A stretch of DNA of 64,000 bases, taken from Bretschneidera sinensis (Eukaryota; Streptophyta; Magnoliopsida; Brassicales; Akaniaceae). Below are positions 1-12,052 of the stretch, in pieces; the first letter of the stretch is position 1; each line of letters opens with the position of its first letter. The notes under the pieces were generated by a model. That model was given only the letters and a program-made list of their open reading frames with translations. It was not told the DNA's origin and ran no database searches. The stretch is from positions 63,382,620 to 63,446,619 of the forward strand of contig CM043700.1 of assembly GCA_023935145.1 (NCBI GenBank), given 5' to 3'. Both the position numbers and the translations under genes were made by a program.

Positions 1-3000
1 TTGAAGAGAGTGGGCCGAGGACCAGTGGAGCAATCCATCTCCTCGGCCAAGAATACCATGGGTCCGAGGACAAGTGGAGCAATCCATCTCCTTGGACCTA
101 AAAGAGAGCTGGCCGAGGACTAATGTTGCAATCCAAATCCTCGACCAAGAATACCACGGGTCCGAGGACAAGTGGAGCAATCTATCTCCTCGGACCAGTG
201 GATCAATCCATCTCCTCGGCCAAGAATACCATGGGTCCGAGGACAAGTGGAGCAATCCATCTCCTCGAACCTGGATGGGAGTGGGCTGAGGACAAGTGGA
301 GCAATCCATCTCCTCGGCAAAGAATACCATGGGTCCGAGGACAAGTGGAGCAATCCATCTCTTTGGACCTTGAAGAGAGGGGGCCGAGGACTAGTGTTGC
401 AATCCATCTCCTCGGCCAAGAATACCGTGGGTTCGAGGACAAGTGGAGTAATCCATCTCCTCGGACCAGTTGAGCAATCCATCTCCTCGGCCAAGAATAC
501 CATGGGTCCGAGGACAAGTGGAGCAATCTATCTCCTCGTACCTTAAAGAGAGTGGGCCGAGGACCAGAGGAGCAATCCATCTCCTCGGCCAAGAATACCA
601 TGGGTCCGAGTACAAGTGGAGCAATCCATCTCCTCGGACAAGAATACCATGGGTCCGAGGATAAGTGGAGCAATCCATCTCCTCGGACCTAGCCGAGGAC
701 CAGTCGAGCAATCCATCTCCTCGGCCAAGAATACCATGGGCCCGAGGACAAGTGGAGCAATCAATCTCCTCGGACCTTGAAGAGAGTGGGCCGAGGACCA
801 GTAGAGCAATCAATCTCCTCGGACCTTGAAGAGAGGGGGCCGAGGACAAGTGGAGCAATCAATCTCCTCGGCCAAGAATACCATGCGTCCGAGGACATGT
901 GGAGCAATCCATCTCCTCGGACCTGAAAGGGAGTGGGCCGAGGACCAGTGGAGCAATCTATCTCCTTGGCCAAGAATACCATGGGTCCGAGTACAAGCGA
1001 AGCAATCCATCTCCTCGGACCTTGAAGAGAATGGGCCGAGGACCAGTGGAGCAATCCATTTCCTCGGCCAAGAATACCATGGGTCCGAGGACAAGTGGAG
1101 CAATCCATTTCCTCGGACCTTGAAGAGAGTGGGCCGAGGACCAGTGGAGCAATCCATCTCCTCGGCCAAGAATATAATGGGTCCGAGGATAAGTGGAGCA
1201 ATCTATCTCCTCGGACCTTGAAGAGAGGGGGCCGAGGACCAGTGGAACAATCAATCTCCTCGGCCAAGAATACCATGGGTCCGAGGACAAGTGGAGCAAT
1301 CCATCTCCTCGGCCAAGAATACCATGGGTCCGAGGATAAGTGGAGCAATCTATCTCCTTAGACCATGAAGAGAGCGGGCCGAGGACCAGTGGAGCAATCC
1401 ATCTCCTTGAGTAAGAATACCATGGGTCTGAGGACAAGTGGAGCAATCCATATCCTCGGCCAAGAATACCATGGGTCCGAGGACAAGTGGAGCATTCCAT
1501 CTCTTCGGACCTTGAAGAGAGTGGACCGAGGACCAATGGAGCAATCCATCTCCTCGGACCTTGAAGAGAGTGGGCCAAGGACCAGTGGAGCAATCCATCT
1601 CTTCGGCCCTTGAATACCATGGGTCCAAGGATAAGTGGAGCAATCCATCTCCTCGGACCTTAAAGAGAGTGGGCCGAGGACCAGTGGAGCAATCCATCAT
1701 CTCGGCGAAGAATACCATTCGTCCGAAGACAAGTGGAGCAATCCATCTCCTCGAACCTTGAAGAAAGTGGGTCGAGGACCAGTGGAGCAATCCATCCCCT
1801 CGGCCAGAAATACCTTGGGTCCGAGGACAAGTGGAGCAATCCATCTCCTCGGACCTTGAAGAGAGTGGGCCGAGGACTAGTGGAGCAATCCATCTCCTCG
1901 GTCAAGAATTCCATGGGCCCGAGGACAAGTAGAGCAATCTATCTCCTCGGACCTTGAAGAGAGTGGGCCGAGGACCAGTGGAGCAATCCATCTCCTCGGC
2001 CAAAAATAGCATGGGTCCGAGCACAAGTGGAGCAATCCATCTCCTCGGCCAAGAATACCATGGGTCTGAGGACAAGTGGAGCAATCCATCTCCTCGGTCA
2101 AGAATACCATGGGTCCGAGGACAAGTGGATCAATCCATCTCCTCGGACCTGGATGGGAGTGGGCCAAGGACCAGTGGAGCAATCCATCTCCTCGGTCAAG
2201 AATACCATGGGTCCGAGGACAAGTGGAGCAGTTCATCTCTTCGGACCTTGAAGAGAGTGGGTCGAGGACCAGTGGAGCAATCCATCTCCTCGGCCCTTGA
2301 ATTCCATGGGTTCGAGGACAAGTGGAGCAATCCATCTCCTCAGCCAAGAATACCATGGGTCCGAGGACAAGTGGAGCAATCCATCTTCTCGGACCTGGAA
2401 GAGAGTAGGCCGAGGACTAGTGGAACAATACATCTCTTCGGCCAAGAATACCATGGGTCCAAGGACAAGTGGAACAATCTATCTCTTCGGACCTGGAAGG
2501 GAGTGAACCGAGGATTAGTGGAGTAATCCATCTCCTCGACCAAGAATACCATGGATCTGAGGACAAGTGGAGCAATCCATCTCCTCGGACCTTGAAGAGA
2601 GTGGGCTGAGGACCATTGGTGCAATCCATCTCCTCGGACCTTGAAGAGAGGGGGCCGAGAACCAGTTGAGCAATCCATCTCCTTGGCCAAGAATACAACA
2701 GGTCCGAGGACAAGTGGAGCAATCCATCTCCTCGGACCTGGAAGGGAGTGGGCCGAGGACTAGTGGAGCAATCAATCTCCTTCGCCAAGAATACAATGGG
2801 TTCGAGGATAAGTGGAGCAATCCATCTCCTCGGACCTTGAAGAGAAGGGGTCGAGGACCAGTGGAGCAATCCATCTCCTCGGCCAAGAATACTATAGGTC
2901 TGAGGATAAGTGGTGCAATCCATCTCCTCAGACCTTGAAGAGAAGGGGCCGAGGACCAATGGAACAATCTATCTCCTCGGCCAAGAATACCATGAGTCCG

Positions 3001-3697
3001 AGGACAAGTGGAGCAATTCATCTCCTCGGACTTGGAAGGGAGTGGGTCGAAGACTAGTGGAGCAATCCATCTCCTCAGACCTTGAAGATAGTGGGCTGAG
3101 GACCAGTGGAGCAATCCATCTCCTCGGCCAAGAATACCGTGGGTCCGAGGACAAGTGGAGCAATCCATCTCCTTGGACCTTGAAGAGAGTGGGCCGAGGA
3201 CCAGTGGAGCAATCTATCTCCTCGGCCAAGAATACCATGGGTCTGAGGACAAGTGAAGCAATCAATCTCCTCGAACCTTGAAGAGAGTGGGCCGAAGACC
3301 AGTGGAGCAATCAATCTCCTCAGCCAAGAATACCATGGGTCCGAGGACAAGTGGGGCAGATATCTCATCGGACCTTGAAAAGAGGGGGCCGAGGACCAGT
3401 GGAGCAATCCATCTCCTCGGCCAAGAATACCATGGGTCCGAGGACAAGTGGAGTAATCTATTTCCTCGAACCTGGAAGGGAGTGGGCCGAGGACCAGTGG
3501 AGCAATCCATCTCCTAGGCCAAGAATACCATGGGTCCGAGGACAAGTGGAGCAATCTATCTTCTCTGACCTTGAAGAGAGTGGGCCGAGGACCAGTGGAG
3601 CAATCCATCTCCTCGGCCAAGAATACCATGGGTCCGAGGATAAGTCGAGCAATCCATCTCCTTGGACCTTGAAGAGAGTGGGCCGAGGACCAGTAGA
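1..3697. repeat. Tandem array of 49-bp units (two sub-types), about 75 copies, cut by left edge
   Basis: The array is built from two related 49-bp units. Both start with GTGGAGCAATCCATCTCCTC and end with CCGAGGACMA. The middle is either a GACCTTGAAGAGAGTGGG type (A) or a CCAAGAATACCATGGGT type (B). A and B often alternate, giving a 98-bp period, but runs of one type, half-units and a third middle (ACCTGGATGGGAGTGGG) break the order. Every unit carries the inverted arms TCCTCGG and CCGAGGA about 20 bases apart. Because 49 is not a multiple of 3 and stops are rare in the unit, open frames of up to 220 codons appear on both strands; I treat these as artefacts. The array abuts the promoter of the antisense gene and lies where a minus-strand Tat element has its 3' untranslated region. 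Confidence 0.97.
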
Positions 3698-4259
3698 GTT
3701 TCTTGTCGAAAACGGCGGTTGAAGTAACATGTGGCCTTCTTTGCGTAAATGACGGGGCATGGGAATCGATGATGTTTCCTTGGAATTTTAAACAGTTGTT
3801 TTAGGGAAAACGACGGCCACCTCCTGGGTGTAACGCCCTTTGGGGAAGTGTGATGGTCCCTTTGGGACTCTTTCTTGGTTTTTGCGTTTGCATTAAATGG
3901 TCATCGTTGGCCATGACCCCTTTCCTATATAAGAGGTTTTGGCTTCCCTTTCTTCGTTAATCATTTCAAAATCCATTATTTTTTCAGAGAGAAGTTTCCG
4001 TGAGAGCCCTCGACCTTGTCGTGTTTTTGCGTGAGAATCTTCGTCCTCATCTCTTCAAAGAGAAATCATTTTCCTTTTTCGTAAGTCTTCGTCTTCTGTC
4101 TCAACGTTGCGAGGAGTTTTTGGTGCTGAGGTTTTTGGGTGATCGCGACGTTGCGAGGTCGTGAAGAGAAGCGCTCTTGGACAAATACCGAGCATTTAGG
4201 AGGAGTTTAAGTCTGAATCCTTCAGACTTCGGTGAGTTTATCTCTTTTATATTTTAAGC
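3698..4259 (+). promoter_or_regulatory. Promoter and 5' leader of the Tat antisense gene
   Basis: A TATA box (TATATAAG, 3926-3933) sits about 330 bases before the antisense ATG, in unique sequence between the tandem array and the antisense gene. The leader after it is long and rich in TC and TCG motifs. The TATA box faces the plus strand, opposite to the element's own LTR promoter. That transcription really starts here is inference from position. Confidence 0.55.
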
Positions 4260-6397
4260 ATGTCTTCTTCGTTTGATACATATCGCGATAGGCCTAGTAG
4301 TAGTGAGAACAGTAAAAGTAGTGTAGATGATAAGAGCGGTAGTAGCTCCGAGGACGTAGAGGTGTCCTCGTCCTCTTTTGGGGGAAATATTCCCGTGATG
4401 GGTGTGCCGAGGGCAGACCCCATGGCTCTAGTGCCATACGTTCCTTTGGAGGTGGGGAGGGAGTATGAAGAAAACTCCTCGTCCAGTGATGAAACACTTA
4501 GGGCGTTGACTGATATTAGGGAGACTTCGGCTGGAGAGGAGAGGGAGGAGTGGAACTATACAGCCAGCGAAATCCCTAGTCAACTGAGGGAGGAGGACTT
4601 GGAGGTAATCAGTAAGATGTACTGCATCCCAAACGACTACGGTCTTCGGCTGGCCAAGGTGGGAGAAAGGGCCTGTGATGTCCTCCCAGGCCGAGCCCCA
4701 TTTGAGCTCTGCGTGTATGAGCATCACATGTAGGTCGGGCTCCGGTTTCTCCTTCACCCTTATTTTTGTACAATTCTAAAGTACTTCGATATAGCACTGT
4801 GTTAACTGGTGCCTAACTCGGTACGACTGATCATGGCCTTTATCTGCGTTTGTTTGGAAGTGGGCCGACCGATAACAATGGATATTTTCAAGGCCCACTT
4901 CCTGATCAGCCAGCACGGTCAGACTGGGTGGGTGGTCTTTAGTACTCGACCGAGGAGGAGGTTGCTGAAGAAGACCCCTTCCTCGATCAAGAAGTGGAAG
5001 AAAAATTTCTTTTTCATCCAATCCGTCGAGGACTTCGGCCTACCTCGTGGGTGGAGTATGGACCGCACTGGGAAATGCAAAAAGGCGGGCCTTCTTCTGT
5101 ATGAGCAAGAAACGGTGAACGCCATGGTGGCCTCGCCTTTGGACGTCGGAGTCCTATATGATAATGAAGAACTGGCCCGGCGAGGTCTTTATTCTTCGTG
5201 CCCCGAGCCTTCACTTGAGAGCGGTAAAGGCTCTGGTTTATCTTCTCCTTTCTTTATTTTTATTCGCATCATAATCCTGTGATTTGTACTTACGTTATGT
5301 TCTTCCTTTGTTTATATGGTTTGAACAGAGATGGAGGCGGCTGCCCATGCCCGAGAGCATGCCAAGAAGTTGGCTTTGGAGCAGAGGAGGTCAGCTCGGT
5401 TCGAGAAGCAAACAACCTCGAGCTCGCGGCCTAGGAAGAGGTCCCGAGCTCCGTCTCCTACTCTGATTGACTTGGAGACTCCCCCGAGGCAGCCCTCCCA
5501 GTCAGAGACCCCTCCAGTCTGCAGTACCCTCTTGTCGATTCCAGTGACTACGGGGACCTCCACTGTCCCAAGCCCCAGCCAAGGGGCGACTCCTGAGGCC
5601 TCGATCTTCATGCCCAACTGGGCCATCAGGACGGATGATTCTGTCTTCGCACATCCTCGAGTGGCGAGGGAGCATCTGTTTAAGGGCACCCCTCCTCGTG
5701 ACATTGCTGAGTTGGGCTGAAAGACGATGGACTCTTTCTGCGCAGTGACTGAGGCCTTGGCTTCTCAGGTTAGTTTTTGTTTTTACTTTGCTTTCCGTTC
5801 TTTGTCTTTACGGAATTTCGTTTCACGCATGGCTTCTGGTCTCAGATGGGTGTTCTGGTGGGCGCGGCCACCCGTCGCTGTATGGAGACAGCAGAGCTCC
5901 TAGGACGTACTCAGCACCAGCTAGAGGAGAGGACAGAGGCTGTTTGCCGGTTGCAGGCCTCGTTGGAGTCAGCTATCCTGGCTAAGGCCGAAGCTGAGGC
6001 TACTGCTCGGGCAGTTGCTGAGGAAGTCGAGGCTTGCCTTAGTGCTGCTGCGGAGGAGGCTGAGGCTCGTCTTCGCGCTGCTGCGGAGGATGCTGAGGCT
6101 CGTACTTGGGCGGCCATGGAGGAAGTTTTAGCGTCTTTCCAGGGCTCGGAGGCCTACCGTCTGGCTGTCATTTCCAAGGGTGGCCAGCAGTACCTTACGG
6201 GCTTCATGGAGGCCAAGGGGAAGGCTGAGGCCATGTACCCGGAGCTTGATTTCTCTGCATTGGACCTACTGGGGCCTGAGGATGAGGAGCTGCTACTTTG
6301 GACGAGGAGCATGCTGATGGACAGGACCAGGCTGGAGGGCGCAAAGGACGATCAGGCACGGGGTCTCCTGCGCCTGGAGGAGATCATCCGGGCTTAG
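4260..6397 (+). pseudogene. Antisense spliced ORF of the Tat element (putative 'gypsy-type transposon' domain protein)
   Basis: Three exons join in frame: 4260-5223, 5329-5768 and 5846-6397, with GT-AG introns of 105 and 77 bases. The joined product would be about 650 residues. It has a serine- and acid-rich N-terminus, a middle domain with the motif MDIFKAHFLISQHGQTGW, a basic linker (PRKRSRAPSP) and an alanine/glutamate-rich C-terminal coiled coil (exon 3). The middle resembles the Pfam family 'putative gypsy type transposon' found antisense in Tat elements; that match is from memory. Three in-frame stops interrupt it: TAG at 4731, TAA at 4803 and TGA at 5718. The function is unknown. It is convergent with pol, whose 3' end lies near 6620. 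A poly(A)-like tail region follows near 6530. Confidence 0.75.
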
Positions 6398-6622
6398 GTT
6401 GAGGGTAGTCTGTTGCAGCCTTTTTTTGCTCTGGCCTAGCTAGTTTTTTATTGTAGTTATGTATTTTGAGGCTGTTAGTGCCCTACTTTGCCTTGCTTTA
6501 GGCTTTTTGTTTTAGTTTTCAGAAAAAAAAGATGTAATGAAAGTTCTTTACTTATAAAAAGAGATTTGTTTACATATGAGTAGCATCTTTTATTGATAAA
6601 AACTTCGAAGATGTTCCGCATT

Positions 6623-9600
6623 TCAAGTACGAGGAATGGCCTTTCCGTTTAATTCTTCGAGTTTGAAAGTTCCAGGGCGGCATACTTTTCTAATTCGATA
6701 TGGTCCTTCCCAGGTCGAGACCAACTTTCCTGTTTCATGCAGCCGGGATACTTCAGTTTTTCTTAGGACGAGGTCTTGGAGCGAGAAATGTCTTCCTTTT
6801 ACTTTTGAATTGTAGTACCTAGTCGTACGCTGTTGGTAGGCTGCTACTCGGATTTGGGCTTTGTCTCGGACCTCGTCAAGAAGATCAGCATTCATGCTCA
6901 AGGCTTCTTCATTGCTCCGTTCCTCGAAGCTCTGTATACGATACGAGGGTACTCCTATCTCTAATGGAATTACGGCCTCCGATCCAAAGGTCATAAAAAA
7001 AAGGGTTTCCACGGTTGGTGCCTGAGCTGTTGTTTGATAGGCCTAAAGTATATTGGGCAAATGGCTCGCCCATTGTTTGTCTACTTCATCCAATCTTCTC
7101 TTGATGCCTTGAAGAAGCGTTCGGTTGGTGACCTTGGCTTGCCCGTTAGCTTGGGGATATCCTACCGAGGAGAAGCGGTGCTCGATATGCAGTTCCTCGC
7201 AAAATGTTTTGAATCGACCACTGTCAAACTGTTTGCCATTATCGGTCACCAATACTCGAGGTATTCCGAAACGACATACGATCGACTTCCAAACGAAGCC
7301 TCGGGCTTGATGGTCGGTGATATTGGCCAAGGGCTCGACTTCTACCCATTTTGTAAAATAGTCGATTGCCACTATGAGATACTTCCGTTAGCCGGTTGCT
7401 ACGGGGAAAGGTCCGAGAAGATCCATCCCCCATATAGCAAAGGGAAGCGGACTGACGATTGGTTTGAGGAGGGTTGCCGGTCGATGTGAGATGGAGGCGA
7501 ATTGTTGGCAGTTCTTACATTTTTTAACCAACTCTGCGGCTTCTTCCCTCATTCTAGGCCAATAGTACCCCTGGCGAAGGATTTTGAATGCTAAGGCTCT
7601 TCCTCCAAGGTGATTTCCATATATTCTTTCATGTACTTCTCGGAGAGCATAGTTGGCTTTGGTTAGACCAAGGCATTTCAAATAAGGCATCGTGAGACCT
7701 CTTTTATATAATTGATCGTCCAAAATAGCGTACTGTGCTGCCCTTGACATGACCTTCCGAGCTTCGTTCTTGTTACCTGAGAGATTACCATTACGCAGAT
7801 ACTCGAGAAGAGGACTTATCTATGTTTCTTGATCATCTACTAGTAGTATCATGATTTTGGCGATGCTGGGCGTGACAAGTGTTTCGAGGTAAATTGCCTG
7901 CCTTGGTTCGAATGGGCAAAATGACGCGAGGCGGGCTAAGGAGTCTGCTTTCGAATTCTAGGTCCGCGGAATTTGGTTAATACGGAATACTTCGAACTGC
8001 TCGGCCAATGCTTTGGCTTTAACAAGATAACGAGTGATCCTTTCCCCTCGGGCTTCAAACTCTCCGTTGATCTAGTTTACTATTAACTGAGAATCACTGT
8101 AGGCAGTCAGAATTTTTACGGAAAGTACCAGGGCTAGCTTCATGCCTGTGAGCAGAGCTTCATATTCGGCTTCATTGTTGGATGCTTTGAACTCAAACCT
8201 CAAGGCGTATTCAATGGTGAAGTTGTCCGGACCGCTTATAATGAGTCCAGCCCCACTTCCAGTGTCAGTGGACGAGCCGTCGACATGGAGAGTCCATTCC
8301 GGGACCATATTTGGCTCTTCACTTGTCTGAGGTGGTTCTTCGGATGATGGTAGAGTGGTTTCCATGATAAAATCAGCTAAGGCTTGGGCTTTTATAGCTA
8401 CCCGAGGCCGGTAGCGAATGTCGAACTCACTAAGCTCTATTGACCATTTAACCATTCTGCCGAAAATATCAGGTTTGTGGAGTATTTGCCGAAGGGGATG
8501 GTTGGTGAGGAGAGTGATGGTATGTGCTTGAAAGTACGATCGGAGCTTCCGAGCTGAAATCAAGAGAGCATACGCCATTTTTTCCACAGGTAAATATCAT
8601 GTTTCGGCATCATGGAGCACCTGGCTTACATAGTACACTGGTTTCTGTATTCCTTCCTCCTCCAGAATTAGAACGGAGGCCACTACTTCGAGTCCAGCCG
8701 AGAGATATAAGAAGAGTTATTCTCCGGCCATGGGTTTGGTGAGAGCAAGGGGTGTACCCAAATATCTTTTCAATTCTGCAAATGCTTCCTGACAATCCAA
8801 AGACCAAACGAAATCTTTGTGTTTTCGGATGGCTTTAAAGAAAGGGAGACACCTTTCAGTCGATTTTGACATGAACCGACTCAAAGCTGCTATTCTTCCA
8901 GTGAGTCGTTGAACTTCTCTTATGGTCCGTGGCGGGTTCATGGTGAGAATGGCATCTATTTTTTCCGGGTTTGCTTCTATGCCTCGGTGAGTGACTATAA
9001 ATCCCAGAAATTTCCCTCCCGTGACTCCGAAAGCACACTTGGTGGGGTTTAACTTCATTTGGTGATGACGGAGGACATCAAAAGCTTCTTGTAAATCAAC
9101 CTCGTGGTTTTGGGCTTTGACACTTTTAACTAGCACGTCGTCGATATATACTTCCATGTTCCGTCTAATCTGTCTTTGAAAAATCTTGTTCATTAGCCTC
9201 TGGTAGGTGGCCCCAGCATTTTTCAAACCGAAGGGCATGACCCTGTAGTAGTAGAGTCCGTGTTACGTAATGAATGCCATTTTTTCTCGGTCTGGTCGGT
9301 GCATGAGGATCTGGTTATACCCTAAATAAGCATCCATGAAGGTCAACAACTCATGTCCTGACGTGGCGTCGACAAGTTGATCGATCCTTAGTAGTGGAAA
9401 ACTATCTTTCGGACAGGCTTTATTAAGGTCTGAGAAATCAATGCAAATCCGCCACTTTCCGTTCGCCTTTTTTACCATCACAACATTAGATACCCATTAT
9501 GGATAACTTACTTCCTGGATGAACTTGGCTGAAAGTAGCTTGTCTACTTCGGTTCGGACGGTCGCCTGCAGCTCCGGAGTGAATGACATTTTCTTTTGGA

Positions 9601-10330
9601 TAACTGGTTTGTGATTTGGATCCACGCTCAATCTGTGGACTATAACATCTGGGTTGATTCCGGGCATATCGGCAGCTGTCCAAGCAAATAAATCTTGGTT
9701 TGCCCGAAGGAGGGTGAGCAAGGACTCTTTGAGGGTTTCTGGCAGGTCTGAGCCGATTTGAATGGTTCGGGTGCTGTCTTCGGTGAGGGGGACGACAGTT
9801 AATTTGTCCATCGGTTGGCCCTTTGGGTGGCTCCCTTCATCTCTAAGGTCATCCAGCTCAAGTGGGAGGGCTTCTGCCTTCTTACCTTCTCGTACTACGC
9901 TGAGATAACAAGACCTTGAGATTTGTTGATCTCCTCTGATTTCATCTACTCCTTTATCAGTGGGAAATTTGATTTTGAGATGATGGGTGGAGACAACAGC
10001 TCGGAGTTTGTTCAGCATCGGTCACCCGAGTATCATATTGTAGGACGATGGCTGTCGTACGATCAAAAAAATAGTTTGCACTGTTGTTGCCCAGGGGGCC
10101 TTTCCTACAGTCATCGGAAGGGTTATGCTGCCCTCTGTAAAGACTGGTCCTCCCGAGAAGCCATAGAGTGGGGTGGAGACTGACTCTAATCGGGAGTCCC
10201 CCAACTGCATCTGTCGAAAGGCATCGTAGAAGAGAATGTCGGCTGAGCTCCCATTATCGACCAGAACTCGCCTAATCTCATGATTGGCCACGAGGAGGGA
10301 AATTACGACAGCATTGTCGTGAGGAGTCTG
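6623..10330 (-). pseudogene. Tat pol polyprotein remnant (PR-RT-RH-aRH-INT)
   Basis: Collinear minus-strand pieces encode an aspartic protease (VLVDNGSSADIL, about 10270), reverse transcriptase (MPFGLKNAGATYQRLMN and YIDDVLVKS, about 9240-9100), RNase H (about 8730-8400) and a second RNase H (HVDGSSTDTGSGAG, then NNEAEYEALLTG and YSDSQLIVN, about 8300-8090). Integrase follows with an HHCC zinc finger (about 7650-7510), a core containing TDNGKQFD (about 7250) and a C-terminal region to 6623. Stops interrupt it at many points, for example after NMILG near 10020, after VSYP near 9497, after VN near 8070, and within integrase near 7385 and 7040. The third catalytic acid of integrase is replaced: ANGQAKVTNR where the family has E after GQA. 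Confidence 0.93.
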
Positions 10331-10465
10331 GATCCCTTGTAAATCTTCATCAGAAAAGAAAATAATTTCGCCCGCCTTGTGCCGTTTATGGGGCCCAGAA
10401 ACAGAAGCTATCGACCTAGCGTAAGCCTTCTCGCTATTACCAGATCTGCCCCCAGCTGCGGGTCC

Positions 10466-11977
10466 TCAGCAAATGGTCTTAATGATTTTTACCGTGGGGG
10501 CCTCTGCTCTTTTCTGACTTGATTCTCCGTGGTTTGGCCCAGGGCTTTTCCTAGCTAGTTGCATAAGCCTGTTTTGCTCGAGGGGGCGTTCAGGACTCCT
10601 TCGGGGCCGCTCCACAAATCTTTTCATTCGTGGCCTAATGAACTCTTTCAAATATCCTCTATTAATGAGGGTCTCGATATGGTGTTTTAGAGCTTTGCAT
10701 TCTTCGGTATCATGGCCGTAGTTTCTGTGGAACCTACACCAGATGTTTCGGTCGGGATTGAGGTTTGGCGGCCTTGGGGGCCACTGTAGGAGACCCCTGT
10801 CATGGATTTGCATCAAGACGTTAGTCCTGGATGCATTTAAGGGAGTGTAATTGTCGGATGACCCCGAGGTCTTGGAGTTGGTTTCGAAGGTCCTGAGAGC
10901 TCGAGGCCGGTTACCGAAAGACCTTGGGGCTCTGGGTCTTTCATCACGAAATAGTCGCTTCACCGTTTCATGAACCAGACTAGTAGGACCTCTCTTTCTT
11001 CTCTCTGCATCTCCCTCTCGCTCTCTGCGGAATGCTTGGTCGTCCTCTGCCAGCATGTATTTTTCGGCCCGGGCCAAAATTTCACTCATGTCCTCAGGTG
11101 GGCGTCTGGTTAGTTTTGAACTGAAGGCCCCGGATCTTAGCCCATTTTTGAATGCCAGCGACTGGACGCTGGGGTCAAGGAAAAGGATCTCCCAAGCCGC
11201 GGCGTTGAACCTTGAAATATAGGCCCGGAGTTTTTTGCCTTTCAACTGGACAATATTGAATAATGACTCCGAGGTTTTCTTTGGTCCCTTGCTGCTAATG
11301 AAATGAGAGACGAAGGCGTAGCTCAGTTCTTTGAAGGTATGGATCCCTCCGGGTTTCAAACGGGCATACCACGTTCCAGCAGCTTTTTCTAGAGTTAAGG
11401 GAAATGCTCTACACATCACAGGGTTGGAGTGTCTGTGGAGGATCATGGTCGTTCGGTAGTGTTGGAGGTGATCCAGAGGGTCAGTTGAGCCATCATATGG
11501 TTTGATTTGTGGCATACGAAAGTTCGGTGAGAGAGGGGCTTCGAGAACCTCCTGAGAGAAAGGTGGGTCATGTACATCGAGTTCGTCTATAATATTGTGG
11601 CCACGCCCTTTGAACACCTCATTGATTCATTCCTCTATGTCCCCGATCCGTTTGCCGAGACCTTCGCTGTTTCTGGACGAAGGACTTCCCCCAGATCCGG
11701 CCACACGAGGTGGGGGTGGTGCGGTCGCCGAGCAGCCCTCGATCGACGATTAACGGGCCGACCCACGGGGGCTTGGTTCCGGCTGCAGGGCTAGAGGTGG
11801 TGTACGTTGAGCTCTTCCACGGACTTCAGTGGCTAAGTCGGCCACTAGTTTCGAGAGTTCTACGTATTGGGCCTGAAGGATGACCACGTTGGGTTGGGCT
11901 GCCGAGTCGGCCGAAGAACACGCGTCAGACCTCATTACTCCTTCGCTGCGGTCCCTTTCGGGGGTTTTGGGTGGCAT
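10466..11977 (-). pseudogene. Tat gag remnant
   Basis: The likely gag start is the ATG at 11977 (MPPKTPERDRSEGV). The frame runs to a stop near 11750, is broken to about 11618, then is open to 10466. The open part holds the retrotransposon gag core (QIKPYDGSTDPLDHLQHY, then AFPLTLEKAAGTWY and FVSHF) and a single zinc-knuckle-like motif, CRFHRNYGHDTEEC, near residue 290. Its role in an intact element is to form the particle that packages element RNA. At least one stop (TGA near 11630) and a probable frame change separate the two halves, so this copy makes no full Gag. Confidence 0.88.
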
Positions 11978-12032
11978 GACAACAAATGAGTTATGTGTTT
12001 CTTTGCAGTTACTATCAGCAAAAGATGTGGTT

Positions 12033-12052
12033 TCCCACGGATGGCGCCAATC
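12033..12052 (-). other. Primer-binding site of the Tat element
   Basis: Directly inside the LTR the minus strand reads GATTGGCGCCATCCGTGGGA, the form seen in many plant Tat elements (TTGGCGCC followed by a GTGGGAA stretch). It is complementary to a tRNA 3' end; I do not assign which tRNA. Confidence 0.75.

Noticed and set aside
1..3697. CRISPR-like regular repeat array
   Set aside because: The repeats are contiguous with no unique spacers, the DNA is plant nuclear, and no cas genes are present.
74..3760. Many overlapping open frames of up to 220 codons on both strands
   Set aside because: They are shadows of the 49-bp tandem repeat, which has few stops in any frame. The predicted products are simple repeats and no start, splice or promoter signal supports them.
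7034..7489. Plus-strand 151-codon frame
   Set aside because: It is antisense to the integrase region of the Tat pol and has no independent support.
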